Source: Phyllostachys edulis (lineage: Eukaryota > Streptophyta > Magnoliopsida > Poales > Poaceae). Taken from it: a stretch of DNA of 64,000 bases. Location of the stretch: contig CM070562.1 of the NCBI GenBank assembly GCA_036346405.1, positions 101,604,784-101,668,783 of the forward strand, in the 5' to 3' direction. Positions 21,890 through 33,693 of this stretch are shown piece by piece. How positions within the stretch are numbered: position 1 is the first letter of the stretch; every line of letters begins with the position of its first letter. The notes beneath the pieces were generated by a model. It had not been told where the DNA came from, ran no database searches, and saw only the letters and a program-made list of their open reading frames with translations. The position numbers and the translations under genes are program-made.

Positions 21890-22827
21890 CAAAAGTAAGA
21901 CAATAGAGATAGAAAAAACCTGATTCTTTATTGTCCGAATAGCTGGTTACACATAGAACTTGTGTAACTGGTCGATGTTCCAAGAATTCGAGAGAACCTG
22001 GCCGTCTTCCATTGCCAATCGTCATCGACCACAGGACGAGTAACCCGACCACTTGTGTAAGGACCTTCCCACTTGGGAGAAAGTTTGTTCGATTAGACTT
22101 GGATTGGCAAAGCCTCAATACCAAGTCACCTCTGACAAAGGTCTGCGAGGTTGAACTTCGATCGTAGTATCTTCGCAGGGCTTGTTGGTAGATTGCCGAG
22201 CGAATTAGGGCTGGTTTCTCCTTTCTTCAAGTAGATTAATATCATCTGCTCGAATTTGTTCTGGTTGGAGTCCGTGAATGTTTAGACTCGTGTTGACCGT
22301 ATCTTTAGTTACGGAGGAAGCATAGCTTGACCAAGGACTAAAAAGAAAGGTGTTTCTCCTGTGTCTGATGGTAGTTATCTGAATCGCCCATATCTGAGGG
22401 TAATTCTTGTACCCAAGCCCCGGCGTTTGATGAGCCGGTCGAAGACTCGAGTTTTAATTCCTCTCATTATTTGGCCGTTTGCGTTATTTGCCCCATTACT
22501 CGGGGATGGGCCACGAAGCATAACATAACTTGGTACCCAACTCGTCATAAAATTCACGAAATTTTATGCTCGAAATTGCTTACCATTATCTGTAATTATT
22601 CGACTTGGTACTCCAAATCGAGTAATTACGCATCTCATATAAACCGTTTTCTTTGCTTAGTGGTTATCGATCCGAGTTCAGCTTCAATCCATTTTGTGAG
22701 CGTATCAATAACCACAAAAAGGAACTCGAAACCTCCTGGAGCTTTAGGAAACGGTCCCAGGATATCAAGACCCCAGGTTGCAAAAGGCCAAGATAGAGGT
22801 ATTGTTTGTAATGCCTGAGCTGGTTGG
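21890..22827 (-). pseudogene. Tat integrase, core and C-terminal part, element B
   Basis: Starting at 22827 on the minus strand: PAQALQTIPLSWPFATWGLD, ILGPFPKAPGG, VVIDTLTKWIEAE (core with a catalytic Asp), then a DELGTKLCYASWP-like block, NANGQIMRGIKTRVFDRL, a TGETPFFLVLGQA block and WEGPYTSGRV near the end. These are in the order of Tat integrases. Several frameshifts and stops are present. Its N-terminal zinc-binding part lies beyond the solo LTR at 24157 and up. Confidence 0.85.
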
Positions 22828-24156
22828 TGTTGGAAATATGCCCTAGAGGCAATCATAGAGATGATGATATTTCGTTGTATCCATGATTTAATAAATGTTC
22901 CTTGAATATTGCCTTTGTGTTGATTAACAAGTATGTGACTTGTTTGTGAAACTCTTCACTTGTATGGTTATTCTAAAGATTGTCCCTAGTCAGAGTTCAT
23001 GTGAGGACACATGTGAATGATGGATTAGCACATGTATCGGTTGATGACCATGTTTCACAGTCATAGACATGGAGATGTCAAACCAATAATGTGGACACAT
23101 GTTTAGAACATGGGGTTGGACCGACCCAACATGAGACATAACAATTATACTTATGGTTCTCTCTTCACAATGTGTGCGCCTTGTCCTTAGACACGAGATT
23201 GTGCATGTACTTGAGATGTGAATCGACCTACTTAGGGGCTATCAAGCTACTCATGTATGAGGGTAGTTATAAAGGTAGCTTTGGGTTTGTCATGAAGCAT
23301 CTTTGCGAGGCATGGTCGGTCGAGATGGGATTTGCCTCTCTACGAGAGAGATATCTCGGGCCCCTCGGTGATCGGATCGAAATGCATGGCCATGCTACTT
23401 AAGGTTAAGAGTTAACCTAGTAAGGGATTCGAATCACGATCGAGAAAGAGTGGTCACTTGGAGCTCGACCCGAATATCGTGAGGCAAAGGGATTGGCATG
23501 TACATAGCGTTGTGATGGTTAAATCGATATGATCTTTGTGTATGCGTTTAGGAGTTGGCACGTCTTGCTAGAGACCGCTACCAACTATTGACCAAGTATG
23601 TATACTTGCGTCATGTCTAAACATCGTGAACCTATAGGGTCACACACTTAAGGTTTGAAGCCTAATTCGGATTGGATCCGAATTAGGCCGGAGCATTGAG
23701 TCCTAATGGGCCTCTATTAGTAGAAGCCCATTGTAGGGCGTCTATAAAAAGGAGGGCAAAGGCGCCTGAGGTTGGATGATGAGTTTTTCGTGACACCATC
23801 AAACCTGGCGCCACCCTCCCACGCCCTAATCGCTTCATGTGAGATCTAGTAGTCCGTCGCGGCGCTTCCTCCGTCGTGTGGATACCTTTGGAGGCGCTTT
23901 GCATCTGTAGCGTTTGGACGAACCGCAAGAGAGGAGTCACGTGGGGCGCCGCGACGAGGGCGAGGAAGTAGTACGACTACTCTACCCGACGTCTTTGCAT
24001 CAACTTAGTGCGACTACTCTGCTTGACGCGTCTTTGCATCAATTCCGCTTTTCTTGGCGTCTAGTGGTAAGACCGTGATCTATAACTCTGATGATCTTGG
24101 TTTCACGGGTAGAATTTTTATTAATTTAGCTAGTGTAGCCTACCCGTGGCCCTTCG
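22828..24156 (+). mobile_element. Solo LTR of the Angela/BARE-type copia family, inside Tat integrase
   Basis: Starts TGTTGGAAATATGCCCTAGA and ends TACCCGTGGCCCTTCG, where the last base would normally be A. GTTGG occurs on both sides (22823-22827 and 24157-24161), a perfect 5-bp duplication, so this is a true solo LTR left after recombination. It is 1329 bp, shorter than the other copies. A TATA box (CTATAAAAAGG) is at 23742-23752. The integrase frame resumes on both sides (FIASKYTNQ / PAQALQ). Confidence 0.93.
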
Positions 24157-24161
24157 GTTGG

Positions 24162-24840
24162 TGTATTTGCTCGCTATGAAACCGGCCTTTGGACACACTT
24201 TTAACCAACTCTTTAGCATCGTATAGAAATTTGTTGGTCAAGAAAACCTTGTCGAAAAGCCTTGCCGAATAGCGTTACGTAGGAAGCATGATTTCCACAA
24301 ATGCCACCATGTATGTCGTGAAGGAGTGTTAATCCTTAAGCTCTGCGAATACATCGCATGAGCACCCCTTGAGTACCTCGTTTATAGAGAACTCCTTCGA
24401 CCAAAGTATACATTTTGGCTTTTCGGGATAAGCGATACGCCTCGAGATCGTCTTGGTCTGAAACCCTTCGAAGATAATCATAGATGGGCGCCATCCATGT
24501 ATCCTCGTATTCTAGAGAGGCATCTCAATAGGAGGTGTCTCTGGCTCTTCAACGAGAGAAGGCTTTTGGAGTTGTTCCAAGAAGACTCCTTTTGGTACTT
24601 CAGATCTGGAAGAAGCTATTGAGCAAGGTCTCATGCGAGAAATTATCCTTCGAGGATGAATTGTGCCTCGAAACCTAAAAATGCTTTTCTAGCTTACGTG
24701 CTTCCGATAAGTACCGAGACATTGTCGGGTTAGAAACCTTTGGTACTCTTTGACTTGATTCACGACTAGTTGAGAGTCTCCTCTCACGAGTAGTCGGCGA
24801 ATCGAGAGTGCTTTCACTTGCTTCAGATACCGACTAGCAA
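24162..24840 (-). pseudogene. Tat integrase N-terminal zinc-binding region, element B
   Basis: Minus-strand reading gives a degraded HHCC region: ICGNHASYVTLFGKAFRQGF and CVQRP-like remnants, then FIASKYTNQ at the solo LTR boundary. Frames shift often. It links RNase H to the integrase core. Confidence 0.6.
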
Positions 24841-24844
24841 ACCT

Positions 24845-26215
24845 TCAGATACTCGCCACATTATTAGTGGCACGAAAGTTTAATTGTATGGCATACTTTA
24901 AGGTCTCTCCGGTTAGGAGATACCAGACCACCCGACCCGAGCCACTTAAAGTGGCGACCGTCAAAGTACATAGATCCCTTTGGTGCGTGGGAATCGTCTT
25001 GGGGATCTGAGCAGTTCGAGGATTTGTCCATTCGGCGACAAAGTCTGCCAAGATTTGGGATTTAACGGCCGTTCGGGACACGAAATGGATGTCGAACTCC
25101 CCAAGTTCGTGACCATTTTGCCATCGTCCCATTGTTTCCCTAATACGGAGGATCGCTCCCAAAGGAAACTCGAGGCGGCACAACTAGTTTGTCGCTGAAA
25201 ATAATGCCGCAGTTTCCTCGAAGACATGAGGAGGGCATACAGAAGCTTTTGGACCTGAGGGTAACGCTCCTTAGGTCCGTGTAAAACTTCACTTACGTAG
25301 TAAACTGGTCGTTGTACATTTTCACGTTCTACAACCAAGATCTTCTTGTTGCCGCTGTGGCATGGCGGCTAGGTAAACCAAGAGCGTTTCTTACGGCCTC
25401 GGAGAAACCGAATAGGAGCACTCGTAAGGTACCTCTTGACATCCTCAAAGGCAGCGTTTGCCTCTTTCGACCACTCAAAACTTTCGTGTCTCCTTAGAAG
25501 TTTAAAGAAAGGTAGTCCCTTTTCTCCCAGTCGTGCGATGAAACGACTTAGAGCCGCCATGCACCCAGTGAGTTTCTGGACTTCTTTCCGTGTAGTTGGA
25601 GGGCGCATTTGTAAAATGGCTTTTATCTTTTCGGGATTCGCTTCAATTCCTCGTATAGATACTAGGAATCCAAGCAATTTCCCTGAAGAGATTCCAAACA
25701 CACACTTCTCAGGATTAAGTTTTAAGCGATGTTTTCTGAGATTGTCGAATGTTTCTTGTAGGTCGGTAATATGATTAAGTTTCTTGATGCTTTTGACAAC
25801 TAAGTCATCAACATAGGCTTCTAGATTTCGGCCTAATTGAGATGAAAAAGTTACTGCATCAAGCGTTGAAAAAAAGCGGCATTTTTAGACCAAATGGCAT
25901 TTTGACATAGCAAAATATACCAAATGGTGTAATAAATGCGGTCTTTTCTTCATCGTCTAGACACATATTAATCTGGTGATATCCAGAATATGCATCTAAA
26001 AAACTTAACATTTCACAACCTGCAGTAGAGTCAACCAAGCGATCGTCACGAGGTAAAGGAAAATCGTCTTTTGGACAAGCTTTATTAAGATCGATAAAGT
26101 CTCGCTTTATCGCCATTTGCCGTTTGACTTTCTAACCATTACGGAGGTTAGCCAACCATTACGGATGGTTGACCTCTCTTATAAAGCACGCTTTAAGTAG
26201 CTTATCAATTCGATT
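24845..26215 (-). pseudogene. Tat reverse transcriptase and RNase H, element B
   Basis: The RT runs from LLNRIDKLLKACFIREV (about 26215) through RDFIDLNKACPKDDFPLP and SFLDAYSGYHQI to EAYVDDLVV. The YVDD catalytic motif is intact at 25804-25815. The connection region (GFLVSIRGIEANPEKIKAI, LTGCMAALSRFI) is at 25701-25369. RNase H follows with RPVYYVSEVLHGPKERYPQ and SSRKLRHYFQ (25338-25200) and an LADFVAEWT block of the second RNase H-like domain near 25050. Frameshifts occur near 25865, 25370 and 25200. The motifs are typical of Tat pol. Confidence 0.9.
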
Positions 26216-27600
26216 TAATAGCATCCGTCGATCGGGGCAAATCTCCGCAATTTTTATTTTACGGGTACTTTGTCGGCCGTAAGGCTAGCACATGCTTTCG
26301 ATCACCTCCACCGGGACTCGGGCATGTCGGATGCTTGCCACGCGAATACATCTGCGTTAGCTCGGAGGAAGGTGATGAGGCGTCTTCCTATTTGGGGTCG
26401 GAAGTATCCCGATCTGAGCGATCTTGAGGCTCCCTGCGTCGTGAGGAACCTCTTTGACTTTGTCGTTCGGCTTTGGTGCAGCTTTGAAGCCGACTTGCTA
26501 GTCGAAGTGACTTTCTTCTCGAGTTGGTATTTGTCCTACCATCTCAAGGGATCGGCGATCGCGGTATCGCCATCTTCTTGTCACAATGGTTTGTAATTAC
26601 TCCTTTGGGACTGGCATCTTAATACATTGATATCCATAATGAGTAGCCATTAGGAATTTTGCCAAAGTTGGTCGTCCGAGTATGGCGTTATATCTTGAAA
26701 TGTCGAAATCGACCACATCAAAGGAGATTTTCTCGTCACGAAATTACTTGGTGAACCAAATGTTAAAGGAAGAAAACTTGACCAATTGGTTTGGCGAAGA
26801 TCGGTACAATCCATGGAAAGAGTATCGTCTCGGTCTCACTTTGGTCTGGGTACTTGCATGTCATCCAGGGGCACTCGTAAATAAAATATTTAACGAGCTT
26901 CCACCATCAATCAAAACTTCGATTGACCCGACAATTGTTGATGGTGGGTTCGACCACGATTAGTATCGACACGAATTGTCGAAGGGATCGGCGATCACTC
27001 TTCTCGAAAGAAATGGTGACTTCCGCCACTTGATAATTTATTGACGAGAGGAGGATCTATGGAGTTTACCTCGCGTTCGTGACCTTTGAGTCGCTTTGAT
27101 TCATATCCGATGATCCCCGTAGATGTGTTCAACGGTGTGTTGCGGATCCTGGAACGGCATCTCCTCTTCGTCATCTGAAGATTTATGACCACTGGTTTGA
27201 CCTACCTGCTCGAGGGTGGGAAGTGGTCCTTCTTGGTGTAGTAGTCTTCAAGCTTTAGTTGGAAGACCCGATTCTTGAAGGTCATGCCCTTCCTTTTTAT
27301 GGAATGGACACCACCTAGGCTTATCATTTTTCCGATCGGTAGCTTACCTTTGCCTCTGCCGGAGTGTGGCTGGATGTGCGTGGCTCTTTATCATTCCTGA
27401 CCAATACCTCCTTGGAACCGTTGGGTTTTGACCCTTCATCTTATTCTTGGACTTTTTGCTTTCTTATCCTTCTTCTTACCAACCGCTTTGGCTCTCGAGA
27501 TGGATTGTCTTCACGATCGATTGTGTTGTTCCACTCGACCGCCTCGGAGGCGATAGCATATCGATCGGCCATTTGAAGAGTTCGCGACAGTAGGAGGATT
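26216..27600 (-). pseudogene. Tat protease / linker region, element B
   Basis: Badly degraded minus-strand sequence between gag and RT. Readable pieces include NTSTGIIGYESKRLKGHERE (27140-27040), IDPPLVNKLSSGGSHHFF and WKLVKYFIYECP fragments. A retropepsin active site is not clearly visible. It is placed as protease by position only. Confidence 0.5.
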
Positions 27601-29364
27601 TAAAGCAATATCCTCTGTTATCCTTCTACTACGGACTCCTGGCAAAAGCCACGATGGCAGATGAATCGAAACTTCCTAATTGAGTTCTGAACTGGTAGGC
27701 GCTTGATGAACTGGCGCAATGTCTCGTTGTCGCTCTGTCTCATCCGGTGCAAGTCGTCCTCCTTTCGTAGGCGATTGTATGTGCCTTGAAATTTGCGATG
27801 AAAGATCGCGAGAGATGTTGCCAAGAATAGATCGACTTGAGTGGTTGGTTTAGTAACCACGATCGGCGAATCCTTCGAGCACAGTTGGAAGGTAATTTGC
27901 CATCACATGCTCTCCTCCTCCTGCTTTGCTTTCGAGCAATTGTTGTGTAAATTTGAAGGAATTCGATGGGATTTTGGGAACCATCAAACTTCTCCATGTT
28001 CCTTTGGTCGAGCGAGGTGGCGGTGAGCGGCTCGGAGATCGGCGAGAATGCGGACATCCGAATGACTTCTTGGCGCCTCCTTTGCGAGAAAAGAAGGGTT
28101 GATATCATCGGTGGTCGTACTCGGCGATACCCGATGTGAGTTGACCCGACACGTAATAAGTCTCGGTCCTCTGAGGAATACTCCTCGTAGTTTATCTGCT
28201 TCTTGCAGATTTCCATGTCGGAGTGGTGAGCGATCACCTTTCGAGGAGCTTTTGATCATCGGTCATTTGGAAGACATTTCTTGAGTAGGAGATCGACACG
28301 ACTTCTTTGTTGCGCCGATTTCTCTGGCGGTGATATGTTGGATTGATTAGTAGCAGAAGAAGTCATATGGAGTGCGACTACTTGAATGATGTCGACGAGG
28401 AGCTTCGGCTTTTTCATTGTACTCAAAGCCTTTGTGCGATCTCTTGTTGAAGAAGTCGTAACTGGCGTTCGGGCTAGCTCTTGAGTTGGATTCTCGAGCA
28501 AATCATTGATGTCTTTGGAGCTCTCGAGCTTCTTCGATTGATATTGAATCGCCCGAGCAAATTCTTACGAGCTTCAATCTTCTTCCTTGAATTGCCTCAA
28601 GATTTTCCATGTTAGACTCTTGAGATTGCCTCAATGAAGTCTTGAGAGAATGTCGAGGATTTCTCTAAGCGTTCATGAAGGCGTTGGTCGTGTCCTTGAT
28701 GGTGGTGTCTGGCCATTGCCACGAGGCGCGATGTGTGACCTTCGGAAGGGTCTCCATCTCGGTCTCTAGAAGAGTGATCTTGATCGAGGAAGGGCGAAGA
28801 CCTCCGTTGATGATTCTCACTTGCGCTCGAGGCCTCCGCTTGAGGAGTCGTCGAGAGACACCATCTGGCGACTTGGAGTAATCCTCCAAGTAGGGAAGTC
28901 AGGTTATCTTAGTCTCCGTCGGCGGTGTGACTGCGGAGAGATGGTCGAATTTGCGGGAAAAGCATGCTTGATCCGCTCTCTCTGGCGTTATCGAGAGAGA
29001 GAATCCTGAAATCTTGGGTGAAGTCCCAATTGTGGCTTCTAGAGCTTGCCTCACCAAGTCGGACCGCCTTAGGGAACTTGGACGCCGAGGAAAAACTCTC
29101 GTCGTGTCGTGAGTCCACTGGTGTGGTCTGGTCGATTGACCCTTGTCTCTTGAGAGGGTAGATTCCTCTCTTGGGCGTCTTGTTGTGGGGATAAGGATCC
29201 TCCTCAACTCCACCGGCGACATTGTCTCTGGATGCGTGGGAAGATCCCGGAGGCGGCAATGCCATAGGATGAGTCATCACTTGGTTCAGACGAATCCGGC
29301 ATCCATGTCGACGTCTGCGTGTCTGCCAAGTCGAACCAGTTCTCCTCGTTCCATTCTCCGCCAT
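27601..29364 (-). pseudogene. Tat gag, element B
   Basis: ATG at 29364 (MAENGTRRTGSTWQT) corresponds to the gag start at 9458 in copy A. The acidic N-terminal region is followed by NPTQELARTP (28480), then SPISEPLTATSLDQRNMEKF and DGSQNPIEFLQIY at 28060-27930, which open the capsid-type retrotransposon gag domain. KFQGTYNRLRKEDDLHRMRQ and SDNETLRQFIKRL (27800-27690) are its conserved end. At least four frame changes break it. Gag would build the particle. Confidence 0.88.
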
Positions 29365-29417
29365 GAGTGCATGAGATTTGGAAAACAGAGAAAATGTTGA
29401 CAAGAAATTACGGAAGA

Positions 29418-29436
29418 TCCCCACGGTTCGGCGCCA
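29418..29436 (-). promoter_or_regulatory. Primer-binding site of Tat element B
   Basis: Minus strand TGGCGCCGAACCGTGGGGA. The first seven bases match copy A; the GTCC of copy A is changed to GAACC. The LTR end next to it has lost the terminal ACA. Confidence 0.85.
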
Positions 29437-29437
29437 G

Positions 29438-30180
29438 CCGGTGTTTTAGAACCGAACTTACGTAAAGATTGTTTGATTCGGGGGGTCTCCTAGAATAGAA
29501 TCATGCAGAGAGATCGACACGGGAATTTTTATACAGGTTCGGGCCTTCTCCGGAGAGAATAACAACCCTACTCCTGTGTGTGTATGGTATTGAGTGTATA
29601 CTGAACAATCAGGGGAAAAACTAAGACTATTACAGATAGTGCTTGTATTCCTGATGGCTCCTCTCCTCCCCTCCTTTTCTCTAGTTGCCGCCTTTTATAG
29701 TACGTGAAGGAGCGGCAGTTACTCCAGGTAAAGCGGCGCCTCATCACCTCCTGTAACGGGCGCATGTTGGTAGTAATTACCGGTGTATTAATTCCTCCAC
29801 GTCGCTCAACATGACTATATACCGAGAGATAATGGGGTATTACGTGCCATTATTACGTAGAATAACGGCATATGATATTTGTTTGAATTCCTTAATCAAT
29901 AAGACCCACTTGTCTGCGGGTTCATTTGATTATAAGGTGGTCGTGGTGACCTAGTCGTAGATGGATCTCGACTATGAAGTAGTCGTAGCAAGACTTACGA
30001 CTATGGGATAGTCGTAGCATAACTTACGACTATGGGGGTGGTCGTAGAAGAACTTACGACCATCCATTTGGTTCTTCCTTCATAACATTAAGGGTACACT
30101 CGGGGTTCACATGGCGCCATATTTACCTATAATAAAAATTATAGATAAAAGGTAAAATGAGGATTATTATATCCTCGTCA
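29438..30180 (-). repeat. 5' LTR of Tat element B
   Basis: Matches 15615-16350. It differs mostly by short gains or losses in C, G and A runs (for example around 29655-29690 and 29720-29760) rather than substitutions. It carries the hairpin motif cluster at 29935-30065. Confidence 0.92.
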
Positions 30181-30720
30181 CACACAGAGTCTATGCATTA
30201 CTGGCTTGAGTCAGTGGGACGACGGGGACGTGATGACAGTACCTGTTAGTAGATTAAATCAGGCGCCCTTGTTCTTTTTGACTTCAGTGCTACTTATTCC
30301 TTTGTGTCCCGCGACTTCGCTAGAAAAGCAAAGATGAGTATGCAACAGATGTCGCAGTCTGTTATAGTTAGTTCTCCAAGAGGTATCATTGCTAGCTCCA
30401 TGGTATGTCCTGGATGTGTGGTCTCATTAGATGGTGAGGATTTTGTTGCCAACCTAATGGTTATTCAGATAGAACCTTTGATGTCATTCTTGGCACAGAC
30501 TGGTTACATTGCTACCGGGCCGTGATTTCCTGCTTCTAGAGGACAATCACTTTGCAAGCTCCTTCTAGGCAGGAGATAACCTTTTAGGGGAATGCACCTC
30601 CGTGTTCTCTTTTTTGTATTGGCCAGCCTGTTCCCTGGTCGACGAACGGTGAAGTCTAGTTCGCTTCTAGCACATGCGGAGAAGCCGAGCGCATCTTTGA
30701 GCATTGGGGATATTCCAGTG
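30181..30720 (+). pseudogene. Protease region of chromovirus C
   Basis: After element B the frame of C resumes: GTVPVSRLNQ, then LVLFDFSATYSFVSRDFARK, where the retropepsin active site DSGA has become DFSA. It continues with MSMQQMSQSVIVSSPRG, a VCPGCVVSLDGEDF block and VIQIEPLMSFLAQT. With the catalytic Gly lost the enzyme would be inactive. Confidence 0.8.
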
Positions 30721-31400
30721 GTATGTGAGCACCTCGATGTTTTCCCCGAAGAGCTTCAGGGTATGCCACCGAAAAGGGATGTGGAGTTTAGGATTGACTT
30801 TGTTCCTAGCACACGACCTATTTCTTTATCCCCGTAGCGTTTGGCACGACCTTTCCAGGAAGAATTGAAGAAGCAATTGGATTATTTGTTGTCCAAAGGG
30901 TTGATTCGTCGTAGTGTATCACCTTGGGTAGCCCTTGTCTTATTCACTGAGAAGAAGGACGGGAGTTGGCGCATGTGCATAGACTATCGTGCTCTTAATC
31001 AGGTGACCATCAAGAATAAATACCCTTTGCCTCGTATCGAGGACTTGTTTGATAAATTGAAGGGAGCCAAGGTGTTCTCCAAGATTGATATGCAATCTGG
31101 GTATAATCAGATTCGAGTGCGGGAACAAGATATAGAAAAGACCGCTTTCTCCACAAGGTATGGTCACTATGAGTATAAAGTTATGTCCTTTGGACTAACG
31201 AATGCCCCTACTGTCTTTATGGAGACGATGAACGGTATGCTGCATAAGTATCTTGATAACTTTGTGGTTGTGTTCATCAACGATATCCTGATTTATTCTA
31301 AGACAGAGGGAGAGCATGAGCGGCATTTGAGGCTTATGCTTGAGACTCTGGGGGATAATTAGTTCTTTGCCAAATTAAGAAAGTACGAGTTCTGGATTTC
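30721..31400 (+). pseudogene. Reverse transcriptase of chromovirus C
   Basis: VCEHLDVFPEELQGMPPKRD precedes the RT. The fingers and palm follow in good order: WVALVLFTEKKDGSWRMCID, YRALNQVTIKNKYPLPRIED, VFSKIDMQSGYNQIRV, FGLTNAPTVFMETMN. The catalytic FIDD/YVDD box reads FINDILIYS: the first Asp is Asn (codon AAC at 31279-31281). Stops occur at 30838 (SP*RLARP) and 31360 (LGDN*FFAK). The protein would not copy DNA even if the frame were whole. The lineage match to Tekay/Del is strong. Confidence 0.93.
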
Positions 31401-32150
31401 TGAAGTGGGCTTCCTGGGTCATGTGATCAACCAGGAAGGTATTTCAGTAGATCCATCCAAGATTTCGACTGTACTGAACTGGAAGAGGCCAACTAATGTC
31501 AAAGAAGTGAGAAGTTTTCTGGGCTTAGCTGGTTGCTACCGGCTCTTCGTAAAGGACTTCTCAATTATTGCTAAGCCAATGTCTCAGCTCACGCAAAAGG
31601 GCGCGAGATTCCAGTGGACTGATGAATGTGAGCGCAGTTTCTGTACTTTGAAAGAAAAGTTAGTTACTGTCCCTGTTCTCATCCTCTCTGAGCCAGGGAA
31701 GCACTTCACAGTCAACTCGGACGCTTCACAAGTGGGTCTGGGTTGCGTGCTCATGCAAGACAACAAAGTGATTGCGTATACGTCACGACAGTTGAAGAAA
31801 GATGAGCAAAATTACCCTACTCATGATTCAGAGCTAGCCGCAATGGTTTTTTGCTCTGAAGATTTGGAGGCACTATTTTTATGGAGAGTCTTGTGATATT
31901 TTTACTGATCACAAGATTCTCAAGTATATTTTTACTCAAAAGGAGTTGAATTTGAGGCAAAGAAGGTGGCTGAAACTGATCGAGGACTATGATCTCACTA
32001 TCCAGTACCATCCGGGTAAGGCGAATATGGTTACTGATGCCCTTAGTCGCAAGGCGACACCCTCCACTCTAGGTTGTCTTATTGCTGACTTCAATCAAAT
32101 GGGAATTTCTTATTGTTATCTGGTACAACACCGTCTGAGACGCTGCTGTT
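31401..32150 (+). pseudogene. RNase H of chromovirus C
   Basis: WISEVGFLGHVINQEGISVD and RSFLGLAGCYRLFVKDFS belong to the RT-RNase H connection. HFTVNSDASQVGLGCVLMQ, VIAYTSRQLKKDEQNYPTH and DSELAAMVF are RNase H motifs; the first Asp and the Glu are present. After AAMVF a frameshift at about 31857 moves the rest (WRHYFYGESC, FTDHKILKYIFTQKELNLRQ, RWLKLIEDYDLTIQYHPGKA) to the next frame. Confidence 0.9.
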
Positions 32151-33368
32151 GCTTTGGAATTGGCGATTCTGGAGCGAGTGAGAGAAGCGCAACAACATGA
32201 TCGATTGCTTCAACAAGTGAGGAAGCGCCTTGATGAAGGGGAAAAAAAGGGGATTTTAGCCTTGATGAGTCGGGTGCATTGCGGTTTAAGGGCCGCCTTT
32301 GCGTTTCACAAAAGGCTCAAGTCAAAGATGATATATTGAGAGAGACTCATCGTACCCCGTACACGGTACATTCTAGCGAGACCAAGATGTATCGGGATTT
32401 GAAAAAGAGTTTCTGGTGGAAGAGAATGAAGGTGGATGTCGCTCATTATATGGCGTCTTGCGGGGTTTGCCAGCAGATGAAGGCTGAGCATAAACGTCCT
32501 GCTGGGCTATTGCAGCCTTTGGATGTTCCTTAGTGGCCATGGGATGATATTACTATGGATTTAAGTAGTCGACTTACCTCGTACCCGGCGAGTAAGGGCA
32601 TAATTGGGTAGTGGTGGATCGATTTAGTAAATCTGCGCACTTCATCCCTATTAAATGCAGACGAATTGACAAGTGATTTGGCACCCATCTATGTGTGTGA
32701 GATAGTGAGGTTGCATGGTGTGCCCAAGGCGATAGTTTAGCGAGAGATGCCAAGTTTGTCTCCATGTTTTGGAAGAGTTTGCGAGCGCTCTGAGCACAAG
32801 CTTGATTCGATGCCGCTTTCCACCCGCAGACGGATGGGCGATCGAGCGCACCATTCAAACACTAGAGGACATCTTTGAGGTCACGTGTTACATCTGGAAA
32901 GGTAGCTGGGAGAATCATTTGGCACTCGTGGAGTTTGCCTACAACAACAGCTACCACTGCAGTGTTCGGACAGTGCCATTCGAGGTTCTGTATGGGCAGA
33001 AGTGTAGATCGTCGCTTTGTTGGGATGCCCTAGGTGAGAAGGCTGTTCTGGGTCCGCATTGGGTCCAACAAACAGTGGTACGAGTGGCGGAGATTAGACA
33101 GAATTTGCTAGCTGCCCAGAGTAGGCAGAAAAGCTATGCGGATGTGAGGAGGTGCGACTTAGAGTTCGAAGTGGGGGATCAGGTGTTCTTGAGAGTGTCT
33201 TCCACTAAAAGAGTTGTGCGATTTGGTACCAAAGGGAAGCTTAGCCCGCAGTACATTGGGCCATTTCCGATTCTGGCACGAATTGGAAAGTTGGCATATC
33301 GCTTGGACCTTCTAGAGTCCATGCGAGGAGTGCACAATGTGTTTCATGTTTCTATGTTGAGAATGTAG
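32151..33368 (+). pseudogene. Integrase of chromovirus C
   Basis: The zinc-binding domain is readable: ETHRTPYTVHSSETKMYRDL then SCGVCQQMKAEHKRPAGLLQ, giving H, H, C, C. The catalytic core is damaged: VP*WPWDDITMDL has the first Asp region, but the following section has at least three stops or frameshifts (32530-32830). The C-terminal part is open from 32769 to 33368: AIERTIQTLEDIF, NHLALVEFAYNNSYHCSV, FEVLYGQKCRS, FLRVSSTKRVVRFGTKGKLS and GVHNVFHVSMLRM. Confidence 0.9.
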
Positions 33369-33601
33369 TTAAGGGATCTGGAGCATGAGATTGTGCTAGA
33401 ACCGTTGCCCCTTAAGCAAGACCTCACCTTCGAGTCCCATCTAGTTCGGATTCTGGAGGAATCGGAGAAGGTGTTGAGGCATAGAACGATAAAGTATGTT
33501 AAGGTACTTTGGTCGCATCAGTCTGAGCGAGAAGTGACTTGGGAATTGGAGTCTCGTATGCACGAGAAGTGCCCGGAGTTGTTCACTATGGGTACAAGTT
33601 A
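33369..33601 (+). pseudogene. Chromodomain-like C terminus of chromovirus C
   Basis: After a stop at 33366-33368 the frame continues LRDLEHEIVLEPLPLKQDL, then LVRILEESEKVLRHRTIKYV, KVLWSHQSEREVTWELESRM and ends in ELFTMGTS. The sequence, with its W...TWE pattern, resembles the divergent chromodomain of Tekay/Del elements, which is thought to direct integration to heterochromatin. Confidence 0.8.
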
Positions 33602-33681
33602 GAGTTATTTTATGTACAATTGTTTTATTTTGTTCTTTTGTGTGGATTGTTGAACACTAGAATTCGGGGTTGAATTCTACT

Positions 33682-33693
33682 AAGGGGGTGGAA
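33682..33693 (+). promoter_or_regulatory. Polypurine tract of element C
   Basis: AAGGGGGTGGAA directly before the LTR start TGTAATGCC. Confidence 0.85.

Larger units (their letters stand above)
15615..30180 (-). mobile_element. Tat-lineage Ty3/gypsy copy B, inserted in element C
   Basis: Direct LTRs lie at 15615-16350 and 29438-30180. On the minus strand the order is LTR, primer site, gag, protease region, RT, RNase H, integrase, tandem repeats, then an oppositely oriented accessory ORF, polypurine tract and LTR. This is the standard order for grass Tat elements. The flanks are CACCT and CACAC, so the target duplication is only partly recognisable. The LTR pair is similar apart from many 1-3 bp indels. 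A copia solo LTR splits integrase. Confidence 0.92.
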
